Assembly: GCF_009176725.1 (NCBI RefSeq)
Contig: NZ_AP020337.1
Location: 4,533,501 to 4,597,500 of the forward strand
Reading direction: 5' to 3'
DNA: 64,000 nt
DNA from: Pseudomonas sp. KUIN-1
GTDB taxonomy: Bacteria > Pseudomonadota > Gammaproteobacteria > Pseudomonadales > Pseudomonadaceae
The notes beneath the pieces are model-generated. The model ran no database searches. It saw nothing but the letters and a program-made list of their open reading frames with translations, and was not told the DNA's origin. The position numbers and the translations under genes were made by a program. Below, piece by piece: positions 44,758 through 54,063 of the stretch; within the stretch, counting starts at the first letter, position 1; each line of letters opens with the position of its first letter.

Positions 44758-45660
44758 TTAGAGGTCGCCGTAGCCAAGGGAACGCAGGGCGCGCTCGTCA
44801 TCGGACCAGCCACCTTTGACCTTGACCCAGAGGTTGAGCATCACCTTGGAGTCGAACAACAGTTCCATGTCACGACGCGCATCACTGCCGATGCGCTTGA
44901 TGCGATCGCCCTTGTCGCCAATGATGATCTTCTTCTGTCCGTCGCGCTCGACGAGAATCAGCGCGTGGATATGCAGGGTGCGGCCCTGCTGCTTGAACTC
45001 TTCGATCTCGACGGTGATCTGGTACGGAAGCTCGGCACCCAACTGGCGCATGATCTTCTCGCGAACCAGTTCGGCGGCCAGAAAGCGGCTGCTGCGATCG
45101 GTGATCTGGTCTTCCGGGAAGAAGTGGTCATTCTCGGGCAGGTGCGAGGCAATCAGGCTTTCCAGCGCTTCGAGGTTGTGGCCATGCTGCGCGGAGATCG
45201 GCACGATGGACGCATTCGGCAGCTGGCCCTGCAACCACTCCAGGTGCGGCATCAGGTCGCTCTTGTCCTCGATGCGATCGGTCTTGTTGATCGCCAGGAT
45301 GACCGGACCCTGGACATACTGAACGCGCTCCAGAACCATCTGGTCTTCGTCCGTCCAGCGGGTGCGATCGACGACGAAGATGACCACGTCGACGTCCTTC
45401 AGCGCCGCCGAAGCGGTCTTGTTCATGTAACGGTTGAGCGCTTTCTCGCCATTCTTGTGCATACCGGGAGTGTCGACATAGATCGCCTGAACGGCGCCCT
45501 CGGTCTTGATGCCCAGCATGTTGTGGCGCGTGGTCTGCGGCTTGCGCGAGGTGATCGCGAGCTTCTGACCGAGAATGTGGTTGAGCAGCGTGGACTTGCC
45601 TACGTTGGGACGGCCGACAATGGCAACATAGCCACAGCGTGTTGCGGTTGTATCATTCAT
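44758..45660 (-). CDS. era: GTPase Era
   Basis: A 300-residue ribosome-assembly GTPase that binds 16S rRNA. G1 GRPNVGKST near residues 17-25, G3 DTPG at 59-62, G4 NKTD at about 125, and a C-terminal KH domain ending LWVKVKGGWSDDERALRSLGYGDL. It overlaps rnc by 8 nt. Confidence 0.97.
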   Translation of the reverse strand: MNDTTATRCGYVAIVGRPNVGKSTLLNHILGQKLAITSRKPQTTRHNMLGIKTEGAVQAIYVDTPGMHKNGEKALNRYMNKTASAALKDVDVVIFVVDRTRWTDEDQMVLERVQYVQGPVILAINKTDRIEDKSDLMPHLEWLQGQLPNASIVPISAQHGHNLEALESLIASHLPENDHFFPEDQITDRSSRFLAAELVREKIMRQLGAELPYQITVEIEEFKQQGRTLHIHALILVERDGQKKIIIGDKGDRIKRIGSDARRDMELLFDSKVMLNLWVKVKGGWSDDERALRSLGYGDL

Positions 45661-46342
45661 GACCGTTCTCCACGCCCAGGGCGATGAGTGCTGCTGCGGC
45701 GGCTACCTGTTCGGCAATCCGGCGGCTGACACCCTGTCCTCGGCTTTTTTCATTCAATAGGTTGATCTCGCATTCGACGAAAAACGTCCGGCAATGCGGT
45801 TCGCCCTGGATATCCACCACCTCGTAACGCGGCAGTTCACAGGCCCGCGACTGGAGAAATTCCTGCAGTCGGGTCTTGGGGTCCTTGTTAGTGTCCACCA
45901 GCGTCAGGCTGTCAAATTCGGTGGTCAGCCAGGCCAGGACGCGCTCGCGCGCCGCTTCCATGCCTGCATCCAGATAGATCGCCCCGATAAGCGCCTCGAG
46001 CGCGTCGGCGAGAATCGACTCACGACGGAAACCACCGCTTTTCAACTCGCCCGAGCCGAGGCGCAGGTACTCGCCCAGATCAAAACCACGCGCCAGCAAC
46101 GCCAGGGTTTCACCCTTCACCAGCCGCGCGCGCAAGCGGGACAACTGGCCTTCGCGAGCCTGGGGGAAGCGCTCGAACAGCGCCTCGCCGGCCACGAAGT
46201 TGAGAATGGCATCACCGAGAAACTCCAGACGCTCATTGTTGCGACCGGCAAAACTGCGATGGGTCAGGGCCAGGACCATCAGCTCCTGATCCTTGAAGGT
46301 GTAGCCGAGCTGACGCTCAAGGCGGCTCAAGGATACGCTCAC
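45653..46342 (-). CDS. rnc: Ribonuclease III
   Basis: A 229-residue double-strand-specific endoribonuclease. The signature ERLEFLGDAIL lies near residue 38, and a C-terminal dsRNA-binding domain from about 155 ends in RRIAEQVAAAAAL. It overlaps both era (8 nt) and the DUF4845 gene (4 nt). Confidence 0.97.
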   Translation of the reverse strand: MSVSLSRLERQLGYTFKDQELMVLALTHRSFAGRNNERLEFLGDAILNFVAGEALFERFPQAREGQLSRLRARLVKGETLALLARGFDLGEYLRLGSGELKSGGFRRESILADALEALIGAIYLDAGMEAARERVLAWLTTEFDSLTLVDTNKDPKTRLQEFLQSRACELPRYEVVDIQGEPHCRTFFVECEINLLNEKSRGQGVSRRIAEQVAAAAALIALGVENGHE

Positions 46343-46716
46343 GGTTTACCCACGCTGAATTGCTTGTCGAACTTCAACACAAGATCGATGTTCTGGAACC
46401 ACGGTTCACGCTGCTCATAGTTCAAATGAGCCTGGAACGCATTGTTCTCCACCGTCACTTTCAACGCCTTGTTCAAATCTATATCCCGAATGCTGTTGAC
46501 CTGCATGTTCTTACCGACATAACCGTAAAAATCGTCGACCGTGGTGATGTCCAGGGTCTTGTTGGTGTCGACCGCTTCGATGATTTTCTTCATCGTCATG
46601 TAGTCGAGGTAGTGCGGGACCAGCTTGAAGGCCGTGCTCGTCGCAAACGCGACCAGCGCCAGCACCAACAGCCAGCCCACGAAAGAAAAGCCTTTTTGAG
46701 AAGTAGAGAACGTCAT
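46339..46716 (-). CDS. DUF4845 membrane-anchored protein
   Basis: A 125-residue protein with one hydrophobic segment (about 10-32, FSFVGWLLVLALVAFATSTA) and a small periplasmic domain. It is found between lepB and rnc in many pseudomonads. The ATG at 46716 is preferred over an in-frame TTG. The function is unknown. Confidence 0.85.
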   Translation of the reverse strand: MTFSTSQKGFSFVGWLLVLALVAFATSTAFKLVPHYLDYMTMKKIIEAVDTNKTLDITTVDDFYGYVGKNMQVNSIRDIDLNKALKVTVENNAFQAHLNYEQREPWFQNIDLVLKFDKQFSVGKP

Positions 46717-46830
46717 GTTCGACTTCGACCTCAAGAGTGCAACGCCTCCTGACCGGGTCGACTCATGCTTCAGAGGCGTTTCCAGTCAGCCCAAATGACA
46801 TGCGGCGCTGCTCAGGCAGCGCCGCATCGA

Positions 46831-47685
46831 TTACTTGATCAGCCCTACGCGCGCAAAATTGGGGAAGTGGCTCAGTTTCGGCTCGGGCCAGCTCATCCAC
46901 ACCGCGAACGCCTTGCCTACGATGTTCTTGTCCGGGACCATGCCCAGCTCGTCCTTGGGAATGTTGGGATCATCCCAGTAACGGCTGTCGTTGGAGTTGT
47001 CACGGTTATCGCCCATCATGAAGTAGTGCGCGGCAGGCACTGTCCATTCACTGTCAGGCGGCGCGCGGTAGCGGCTCATTTCCTGACGGATCTGATGTTC
47101 GACTTCGCCCAGCTGCTCTTCGTACAGTTCCGCGCTGCCCAATGTGCCGGGCTCGGTGCCGATCAGCTTCTTGGCGACCAGCTCGCCATTGATGAACAGC
47201 CGCTTGTCGCTGGTGTAGCGGATACGATCACCTGGCAGACCCACGACACGCTTGATGTAGTTGACGCTCGGGTCGCTCGGGTAGCGGAACACCATCACGT
47301 CGCCACGCTGCGGATCACCGATCTGAATCACCTTCTGGTCCAGTACCGGCAGGCGAATGCCGTACGCGAACTTGTTGACCAGAATGAAATCACCCACATC
47401 CAGTGTCGGCTTCATCGAGCCCGAAGGAATCTGGAACGGCTCGACCAGAAACGAACGAAGCACCAGCACGATAAACAACACCGGGAAGAACGATTTGCCG
47501 TACTCGACCAGCAAAGGCTCCTTGTTCAAGCGCTCCACGACAGCAATGTCAGGTTCGCCCACGCTGCCCTGATAGTTGGAAATGGCAGCCCGGCGACGAG
47601 GCGCCAGGATGACCAGATCAATCAGTGCAAGCACGCCACAGACGAAGACAGCGATGACCAACAACAGCGGGAAATTTAGTGACAT
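46831..47685 (-). CDS. lepB: Signal peptidase I
   Basis: A 284-residue membrane endopeptidase with two N-terminal transmembrane segments. The catalytic Ser lies in PSGSMKPTL near residue 91, the Lys in NYIKRVVGLPGD near 146, and the family box GDNRDNSNDSRYWD follows. It is 9 bp downstream of lepA. Confidence 0.97.
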   Translation of the reverse strand: MSLNFPLLLVIAVFVCGVLALIDLVILAPRRRAAISNYQGSVGEPDIAVVERLNKEPLLVEYGKSFFPVLFIVLVLRSFLVEPFQIPSGSMKPTLDVGDFILVNKFAYGIRLPVLDQKVIQIGDPQRGDVMVFRYPSDPSVNYIKRVVGLPGDRIRYTSDKRLFINGELVAKKLIGTEPGTLGSAELYEEQLGEVEHQIRQEMSRYRAPPDSEWTVPAAHYFMMGDNRDNSNDSRYWDDPNIPKDELGMVPDKNIVGKAFAVWMSWPEPKLSHFPNFARVGLIK

Positions 47686-47694
47686 AGGACCTGA

Positions 47695-49491
47695 CTATTC
47701 CAACCTGAGCACTGCAAGGAAGGCTTCCTGTGGAATTTCCACGTTGCCGACCTGCTTCATGCGTTTCTTACCGGCCTTTTGCTTCTCCAGCAATTTACGC
47801 TTGCGGCTGACGTCACCGCCGTAGCATTTGGCCAATACGTTCTTTCTAAGCGCCTTGACGGTTGTCCGGGCCACAATCTGACCGCCGATAGCCGCCTGAA
47901 TTGCCACGTCGAACATCTGTCGAGGGATCAGCTCTTTCATCTTCTCGGTCAACGCACGCCCCTTGTAGTGTGCGTTGTCGCGGTGAACGATCAGGGCCAG
48001 GGCGTCGACCTTCTCGGCGTTGATCAGCACGTCGAGCTTGACCAGGTTGGCCGACTGGTAGCGATCAAAATGATAATCCAGCGAAGCATAACCGCGGCTG
48101 ACAGACTTGAGACGATCGAAGAAGTCCAGAACGACTTCGTTCATCGGCAAATCGTAGCTCACCTGAACCTGCGTGCCGAGGAACAGCATGTCGTGCTGTA
48201 CGCCACGTTTTTCGATGCACAACGTAATGACGTTGCCCAGGTGCTCCTGCGGCACAAGAATATTTGCGCGAACGATGGGCTCGCGCATGTCTTCGATGGC
48301 CGACAGGTCAGGCAGTTTGGAAGGGTTATCGACGTAAATCGTTTCGCCGGTCTTGAGCAACAGCTCGAAGATTACGGTTGGCGCGGTGGTGATCAGGTCG
48401 AGATTGTACTCACGCTCCAGGCGTTCCTGGATGATCTCCATGTGCAGCATGCCGAGGAAGCCGCAGCGGAAGCCGAAGCCCAGCGCGTCGGAACTCTCGG
48501 GCAGGTATTGCAGTGAAGAGTCGTTCAGGGTCAGCTTTTGCAGCGCTTCACGGAAGTCTTCGAAGTCGTCCGAGCTGACCGGAAACAGGCCTGCATAGAC
48601 TTGTGGCTGAATGCGTTTGAAGCCAGGCAGGACGTCGACGTCGGGGGTGGTGCTCAGGGTCAGGGTGTCACCGACCGGCGCACCGTGAATGTCCTTGATG
48701 CCGGCAATGATGAAGCCTACTTCGCCGGCTTTCAGATCGACGGTCGCCGAGTGCTTGGGGTTGAACACGCCCACGCTGTCGACCAGATGCAGCTTGCCGG
48801 TCGACTTGACGAGAATCTTGTCGCCCTTCTTGACGCGGCCGTGGCGCACACGCACCAGAGACACGACGCCCAGGTAGTTGTCGAACCAGGAGTCGATGAT
48901 CAACGCCTGCAGCGGATCTTCGATATTGCCGGTGGGCGCTGGAATGGTCGCGACCAGACGCTCGAGGACCTCGTCCACGCCCATGCCGCTCTTGGCGCTG
49001 CACGCCACGGCATCGGTGGCGTCGATGCCGATGATCTTCTCGATCTCTTCCTTGACGCGGTCCGGATCGGCCTGCGGCAAGTCCATCTTGTTCAGTACCG
49101 GCATGACCTCAAGGCCCTGCTCGATGGCGGTGTAGCAGTTGGCGACCGATTGCGCCTCGACGCCCTGCCCTGCATCGACCACCAGCAACGCGCCTTCGCA
49201 CGCGGCCAGAGAACGGCTGACTTCGTAGGTGAAGTCGACGTGCCCCGGGGTGTCAATGAAGTTCAGCTGGTAGGTGATACCGTCTTTGGCCTTGTAATAC
49301 AGGGTAACGCTATGGGCCTTGATGGTGATCCCGCGCTCGCGCTCAAGATCCATGGAGTCCAGCACCTGCGCTTCCATTTCGCGCTCGGTCAGGCCGCCGC
49401 ACATTTGAATGAAGCGGTCGGCCAGCGTCGACTTGCCATGGTCAATGTGGGCGATGATGGAGAAATTGCGGATATGACTCAAATCACTCAC
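47695..49491 (-). CDS. lepA: Elongation factor 4 (LepA)
   Basis: A 598-residue translational GTPase that back-translocates stalled ribosomes. G1 AHIDHGKST at about 14-22, DTPGHVDF and NKMDLP in the G domain, EF-G-like domains and the LepA-specific C-terminal domain (GDVSRKRKLLEKQKAGKKRM) are present. The start is GTG 49491. It is the first gene of the lepA-lepB-DUF4845-rnc-era-recO-pdxJ series. Confidence 0.97.
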   Translation of the reverse strand: MSDLSHIRNFSIIAHIDHGKSTLADRFIQMCGGLTEREMEAQVLDSMDLERERGITIKAHSVTLYYKAKDGITYQLNFIDTPGHVDFTYEVSRSLAACEGALLVVDAGQGVEAQSVANCYTAIEQGLEVMPVLNKMDLPQADPDRVKEEIEKIIGIDATDAVACSAKSGMGVDEVLERLVATIPAPTGNIEDPLQALIIDSWFDNYLGVVSLVRVRHGRVKKGDKILVKSTGKLHLVDSVGVFNPKHSATVDLKAGEVGFIIAGIKDIHGAPVGDTLTLSTTPDVDVLPGFKRIQPQVYAGLFPVSSDDFEDFREALQKLTLNDSSLQYLPESSDALGFGFRCGFLGMLHMEIIQERLEREYNLDLITTAPTVIFELLLKTGETIYVDNPSKLPDLSAIEDMREPIVRANILVPQEHLGNVITLCIEKRGVQHDMLFLGTQVQVSYDLPMNEVVLDFFDRLKSVSRGYASLDYHFDRYQSANLVKLDVLINAEKVDALALIVHRDNAHYKGRALTEKMKELIPRQMFDVAIQAAIGGQIVARTTVKALRKNVLAKCYGGDVSRKRKLLEKQKAGKKRMKQVGNVEIPQEAFLAVLRLE

Positions 49492-49616
49492 GGATCAACA
49501 CTCAAAAAGGTTGCAGGCAGATTGCCCGCCGAAAAATAGCCGGGAATTGTACCTGAACTAAGCAAGAGGCGTCACGCTTACAGGCACCCGGATCGGCGCA
49601 CGGCAAACAAACGGGC

Positions 49617-49650
49617 ACAAAAAAGGGTGGCCATGGCCACCCTTTCCGCT
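49617..49650 (-). terminator. Rho-independent terminator after mucD
   Basis: The perfect palindrome AAAGGGTGGCC...GGCCACCCTTT (49622-49645) is followed on the minus strand by a T run. It lies just after the mucD stop codon. Confidence 0.88.
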
Positions 49651-49662
49651 TAAACCGACCGG

Positions 49663-51108
49663 TTACTCGGACAGCTTAAAGGTGATGAAGGTCGCACGGC
49701 CCTGACGCAGAACACGCATCGAGACAGAGCGATCCTTGGGCAGGCTTTTCGCCACCTCGGTGAACTGCTTGCTGGACGTGATCGCCTGATTGTTCAGGTG
49801 AGTGATCACATCACCCGCCTGCAGACCGATCAGCGAAGCCGGGCCGCCGGTGACTTCCTTGATGGCAACGCCACCTTTGAGGTCCAGGGATTTCTTCTGC
49901 TCGGCGGTCAGCTCGATCACCGATACGCCCAGACGATTACTGCTGCGCTCGGCACCCGTACCGCCAACATCGCCCATTTCCTGACCTTCATCAGGCAGCG
50001 CGCCGACGGTGACCGTCAGCTTCTGACGCTTGCCGTCGCGAATCACTTCAAGTTCGGCCTTGCTGCCGTCCTTGAGGTTGCCGATCAGGTGCGGCAGGTC
50101 GGCCGACATGACGATGGGCTGGCCGTTGGCGCTCAGAATCACGTCACCCACCTGCACACCGCCCTTGGCAGCCGGGCCGTCTTCAAGCACTTGCGCAACC
50201 AGCGCGCCGGCAGGCTTGTCCAGACCAAACGACTCGGCAAGGTCCTTGTTCACTTCCTGGATGACCACACCCAGCCAGCCGCGGCTGACTTTGCCGTTGG
50301 CCTTGAGCTGGTTGGCCACATCCATGGCGACGTCGATCGGAATCGCGAACGACAGGCCCATGAAACCACCGGAACGCGTGAAGATCTGCGAGTTGATCCC
50401 GACGACCTCGCCAGCCATGTTGAACAGCGGGCCACCGGAGTTACCCGGGTTGATGGCCACGTCGGTCTGAATGAACGGCACGTAGGTGTCGTTAGGCAGG
50501 CTGCGCCCCTTGGCACTGACGATACCCTTGGTCACGGAGTGATCGAAACCGAACGGCGAGCCGATCGCCAGAACCCATTCACCGACCTTGAGCGTATTGG
50601 AATTGCCCAGTTTGGCGGTTGGCAGGTCCTTGCCCTCAATCTTCAGAACGGCAACGTCGGTACGCGGATCGGTACCGACCAGCTTGGCCTTCAACTCGCT
50701 GCGATCGGACAGGCGTACGAGAATCTCGTCAGCACCATCGATTACATGATTGTTGGTCAGCACGTAGCCGTCAGGGGAGATGATGAAGCCCGAGCCGAGG
50801 GACTGAGCTTCACGCTGGCGATCACCCTTGCCTGCACCCGAGCCCGGCGGACGCGAACCTGGCGGCATGCTGCGCTCGAGAAACTCACGAAGCATCGGCG
50901 GCAGGCCTTCCAGATCAGGCATCTGCTGATTGGCGACGGCACGGTCCGGCAACTTCTGGCGCGTACTGATATTCACCACTGCGGGCGATGCCTGCTCGAC
51001 CAGCCCGGTGAAGTCCGGCAGGTTTTCGGCCTGAGCCGTAGCAACCTGACCGAGCATCAGCACAGCGGCAATCAATGAAAAGTAGGATTTCATGCGTGGT
51101 ATCGACAT
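49663..51108 (-). CDS. mucD: Periplasmic serine protease MucD (DegP/HtrA-like)
   Basis: A 481-residue exported protease/chaperone that restrains AlgU activation. A signal peptide (to about residue 27), the catalytic triad His (NNHVIDGA), Asp (RTDVAVLKI) and Ser (GNSGGPLF), and two PDZ domains are visible. It is separated from mucB by a 284-bp gap and has its own terminator, so it may have an extra promoter. Confidence 0.95.
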   Translation of the reverse strand: MSIPRMKSYFSLIAAVLMLGQVATAQAENLPDFTGLVEQASPAVVNISTRQKLPDRAVANQQMPDLEGLPPMLREFLERSMPPGSRPPGSGAGKGDRQREAQSLGSGFIISPDGYVLTNNHVIDGADEILVRLSDRSELKAKLVGTDPRTDVAVLKIEGKDLPTAKLGNSNTLKVGEWVLAIGSPFGFDHSVTKGIVSAKGRSLPNDTYVPFIQTDVAINPGNSGGPLFNMAGEVVGINSQIFTRSGGFMGLSFAIPIDVAMDVANQLKANGKVSRGWLGVVIQEVNKDLAESFGLDKPAGALVAQVLEDGPAAKGGVQVGDVILSANGQPIVMSADLPHLIGNLKDGSKAELEVIRDGKRQKLTVTVGALPDEGQEMGDVGGTGAERSSNRLGVSVIELTAEQKKSLDLKGGVAIKEVTGGPASLIGLQAGDVITHLNNQAITSSKQFTEVAKSLPKDRSVSMRVLRQGRATFITFKLSE

Positions 51109-51392
51109 ATGGCTCCCGTTCGTAACGAGGAAAAAATTAAGCAGTCCGAAGCAACCGACTCAAAGACCTCAAGCAACGATGCTCATCTCTGGATCAGCGA
51201 CATGACCTCTGGAAACGACAAAAGGCCAGAGCTGCGAGGCTGTGACCTATAGAAAAAAAACCGAGCTTTTGCAATCTGGAAACCTCACCAAACATTTCAG
51301 CGCCTTTGCTCAAGCCAGGTTGAGTGCGGCCTGGCGGCTTCTTCAACCCAGGATGAAAATTTTTACATCCCGGGAGCCGTGACTCCAAATGT
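51109..51392. other. mucB-mucD gap without mucC
   Basis: This 284-bp stretch holds no convincing gene. In P. aeruginosa mucC lies here. One 64-codon minus-strand frame (51194-51388) shows no RseC/MucC features. A promoter for mucD may be present, but none is obvious. Confidence 0.7.
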
Positions 51393-52352
51393 TTATTTAT
51401 TGGCTGAAGGTTCGTCGTTACGCATCGACAATGCTATGCGCTCTGCAGTGCCCATCGGAACTTCTCCGACGACCGTCACCATCATATCGCCCTGCGGCGT
51501 TGTCAGACGGCGGGAAACGGCCACTGTCGGGCCTAGCTGAGTGCGAATATCCGAAGACGCGCCACCTTTCACCGATTCGATGAACACCGAAAAACGCGCC
51601 AGACCGTCGCTGTACATGAGATGCGTCACCGCCGACTGCGTAGCAGGGTCTTTGCGCACACCGCTGCTGCTGACGTCAAAACCCGGCGGCAGCCAGTCTG
51701 AGTGCCAGGCCACAGGGCTTATGGAGGCCTCAGGCTTGGTCTTCACCACAGAAACAGGCTTGCAGTCGGCACTGGTCTTGAGCATCTGTTCGGACAGCAC
51801 GCTGGCGGTATCGAGATCGGTAAACTGGAAACGCTCGAGCAACTGCCCCTTCTCACTCAACAGAAGCGACTTGAGCACAAGACCGGTTTCGTTATCCAGG
51901 TGCAATTCGAGGCCGTATCGATGCTGGTCCTTGGGGGACAGCGCAACGATAGTTGCCTGACGACCGGCCACTCTGGATTTTCCGGCAATTTTCACGTCGT
52001 ACCAGGCGGATAGTCTTTTGACATCGAATGCGCGGGCAGAAGAATCGGCCGGATTGGCCACCCCCGCTTCCAGCGTGCCGCTGACGCACTGAGTAAGCCC
52101 GTCAACACGCAATACTTCCTGAGCGGAACCATCAAGCTGTAGCAGGCGCTCCTGAATATGACCGTCCGCTATGCGGTGCCAGATTCGATGGGTAGAAAAA
52201 CTACCATTGCGCTCATATACAAACGTACCTTGATAGCTCTGCTGCTGATCAACCTTGGCAAGACGATTGATTGCGTCTTGCGCATCATCAGCCTGTACCG
52301 GGAGGGCAAGCCATCCACCAAGCAGTAACGGCAGTAGAGGGACGGCTCGCAT
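51393..52352 (-). CDS. mucB: Sigma-factor regulatory protein MucB (RseB-like)
   Basis: A 319-residue periplasmic protein that binds the MucA periplasmic domain and protects it from AlgW cleavage. A signal peptide (LLPLLLGGWLALPVQA) precedes the RseB fold (DAINRLAKVDQQQSYQGTFVYERNG). It lies 8 bp after mucA and is cotranscribed with algU. Confidence 0.95.
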   Translation of the reverse strand: MRAVPLLPLLLGGWLALPVQADDAQDAINRLAKVDQQQSYQGTFVYERNGSFSTHRIWHRIADGHIQERLLQLDGSAQEVLRVDGLTQCVSGTLEAGVANPADSSARAFDVKRLSAWYDVKIAGKSRVAGRQATIVALSPKDQHRYGLELHLDNETGLVLKSLLLSEKGQLLERFQFTDLDTASVLSEQMLKTSADCKPVSVVKTKPEASISPVAWHSDWLPPGFDVSSSGVRKDPATQSAVTHLMYSDGLARFSVFIESVKGGASSDIRTQLGPTVAVSRRLTTPQGDMMVTVVGEVPMGTAERIALSMRNDEPSANK

Positions 52353-52360
52353 GATCCTCC

Positions 52361-52951
52361 TTAACGGTTTTCCAGGCTCGCAGCACGTGCGTATGGCAGC
52401 GCGCTTTCAGTACCTTTCAACGCTGCTTCCTGGGCGTGCTGGCGCAGATAGCCCGGCAGACGCTGGTCACCTTGACCACCGCCCTGCAACACACCATTGG
52501 CCATAGGACCAGGCGCTTGCTCGGCGCTTTCAGTGTAGCCAGCCAGTACGGCCGGGCCTTTGACTTGCGGAACAGTCAGATTGGCAGGCTGTTGGGTCTG
52601 CTGTGCCAGTTGTGCACCGGCAATGTCATCCTGGTTATACAGGCGGACACCGGCCAGAACGGCTACGGTAACCGACGCTGCAACGGCCAGACGACCCAGC
52701 GTACGCCAAGGACCGCGAGCTGCCTTGAGCGGGCTGACTTCATCGGCGATCGCGGCAGACACAGCAGCCGAGATATCCAGATGAGGCACCAGCAGCTCTT
52801 TGTGCATCGCTGCACGAGCAACTTGGTAACGCGACCAGGTGGCGCGAGTATCGGCATCGTCAATGGCATTCAATACCCGACGTAATTCCAGTTCGTCCGC
52901 TTCGTTATCCAGTACCGCGGACAGCGATTCCTGCAGGGCTTCACGACTCAT
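52361..52951 (-). CDS. mucA: Anti-sigma factor MucA
   Basis: A 196-residue inner-membrane anti-sigma factor for AlgU. The cytoplasmic N domain (REALQESLSAVLDNEADELELRRVL) binds AlgU; a transmembrane helix lies near residues 85-105. The frame is intact, so the strain is not expected to be mucoid through a mucA mutation. It is 33 bp downstream of algU. Confidence 0.96.
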   Translation of the reverse strand: MSREALQESLSAVLDNEADELELRRVLNAIDDADTRATWSRYQVARAAMHKELLVPHLDISAAVSAAIADEVSPLKAARGPWRTLGRLAVAASVTVAVLAGVRLYNQDDIAGAQLAQQTQQPANLTVPQVKGPAVLAGYTESAEQAPGPMANGVLQGGGQGDQRLPGYLRQHAQEAALKGTESALPYARAASLENR

Positions 52952-52984
52952 GGCGGGTTCCTCTCTTGGGCTATCGCCGCTGTC

Positions 52985-53566
52985 TCAGGATTCCTGCAAC
53001 AACGGCTGCAGGGCTTTATCGATGGCTTCCCGAGCGCGGAAGATCCGAGAGCGCACGGTACCAACAGGACACTGCATGACGCTCGCAATGTCTTCATAAC
53101 TCAGACCATCGAATTCACGTAAAGTTAGTGCCGTACGTAAATCTTCCGGGAGAAGCTGGATGGTCCGATGGACGGTGCCTTCGATCTCATCCCTCAACAA
53201 TGCACGCTCCGGCGACTCGATGTCCTTGAGGCCGTGGTCGCCGTCGTAGAACTCCGCGTCTTCAGACCTTACATCGCTATCCGGTGGTCGCCGACCTCGC
53301 GAGACCAGATAGTTCTTCGCCGTGTTAATGGCGATGCGATACAGCCACGTGTAGAAAGCACTGTCACCGCGAAAATTTCCGAGAGCACGGTAAGCCTTGA
53401 TAAAGGCTTCCTGTGCAACGTCTTGAGCCTCATGGGTGTCGTGCACGAATCGCACGATCAACCCTAGAATTTTGTGCTGATACTTCAGCACCAACAGATC
53501 AAATGCTCGCGTATCGCCACGCTGTACGCGCTCGACAAGCTGCTGATCCTCTTCCTGGGTTAGCAT
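52985..53566 (-). CDS. algU: RNA polymerase sigma factor AlgU (AlgT/RpoE, sigma22)
   Basis: A 193-residue ECF sigma factor for envelope stress and alginate genes. Region 2 contains QDVAQEAFIKAYRALGNFRG and AFYTWLYRIAINTAKNYL, region 4 LREFDGLSYEDIASVMQCPVGTVRSRIFRARE. The ATG at 53566 has a GGAG site 5 nt away; a GTG 6 nt upstream is too close to that site. An AlgU-type promoter at 53626-53652 implies autoregulation. Confidence 0.97.
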   Translation of the reverse strand: MLTQEEDQQLVERVQRGDTRAFDLLVLKYQHKILGLIVRFVHDTHEAQDVAQEAFIKAYRALGNFRGDSAFYTWLYRIAINTAKNYLVSRGRRPPDSDVRSEDAEFYDGDHGLKDIESPERALLRDEIEGTVHRTIQLLPEDLRTALTLREFDGLSYEDIASVMQCPVGTVRSRIFRAREAIDKALQPLLQES

Positions 53567-54063
53567 GAACACTCCTCGTTGAGCATGAAGGAGTGTTGCA
53601 ACTGATATTGTTCAGGCTCGCAAACATAGACTCGGGCTTTTCGCAAAAGTTCTCCCCCTTCAAGCAAGTTTCCTGCAAGCCATCTTAAAGCGTGCACGAA
53701 AAACGCAGCTCGACACGGTCGGCTGCGCGAATAGTCTTGTCGCCAGTTTCGCAGTTGATGATCACTTATCTAACCCTGCGAAATCGACGCTGTTCCTGTG
53801 TAGGCAACCTGCTATTGAGCATGGTTCTTTACAAAAAGTTCCATTGACACAATCGCCGGCGTGAGCCGCAAATGGCATAAAACTCCTTTGAATCAACACA
53901 CTGGAGTATTTCCAGTGGCCGAACAAAAGGAAAACAATAGGCATGCCGTCCGGGACTGGAGCACAATCCAGACCCGCCGTGGTCTCACATTGCCATGTAG
54001 GCGCGGCTATTGTGCCGTTACCCCAATACTTATACTAGTGGTCGCCAAGGGCAGAATTCGCAG
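53567..54063. other. algU-nadB divergent intergenic region
   Basis: This 497-bp stretch contains the algU promoter (53626-53652) and, on the other side, a possible -10 box TATACT at 54031-54036 with a weak TTGTGC at 54010-54015 upstream of nadB. Nothing else is recognised. Confidence 0.6.
53626..53652 (-). promoter_or_regulatory. AlgU (sigma22)-dependent promoter of algU
   Basis: On the minus strand GAACTT (53652-53647), a 16-bp spacer and TCTAT (53630-53626) match the AlgU/RpoE consensus GAACTT-N16/17-TCtga. The -10 lies 59 bp before the algU start codon. Confidence 0.8.

Noticed and set aside
49798..51078. A 426-codon frame antisense to mucD
   Set aside because: It mirrors a clear HtrA gene and has atypical composition.
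51194..51388. A mucC remnant in the mucB-mucD gap
   Set aside because: The 64-codon frame shows no RseC/MucC features and no ribosome site.
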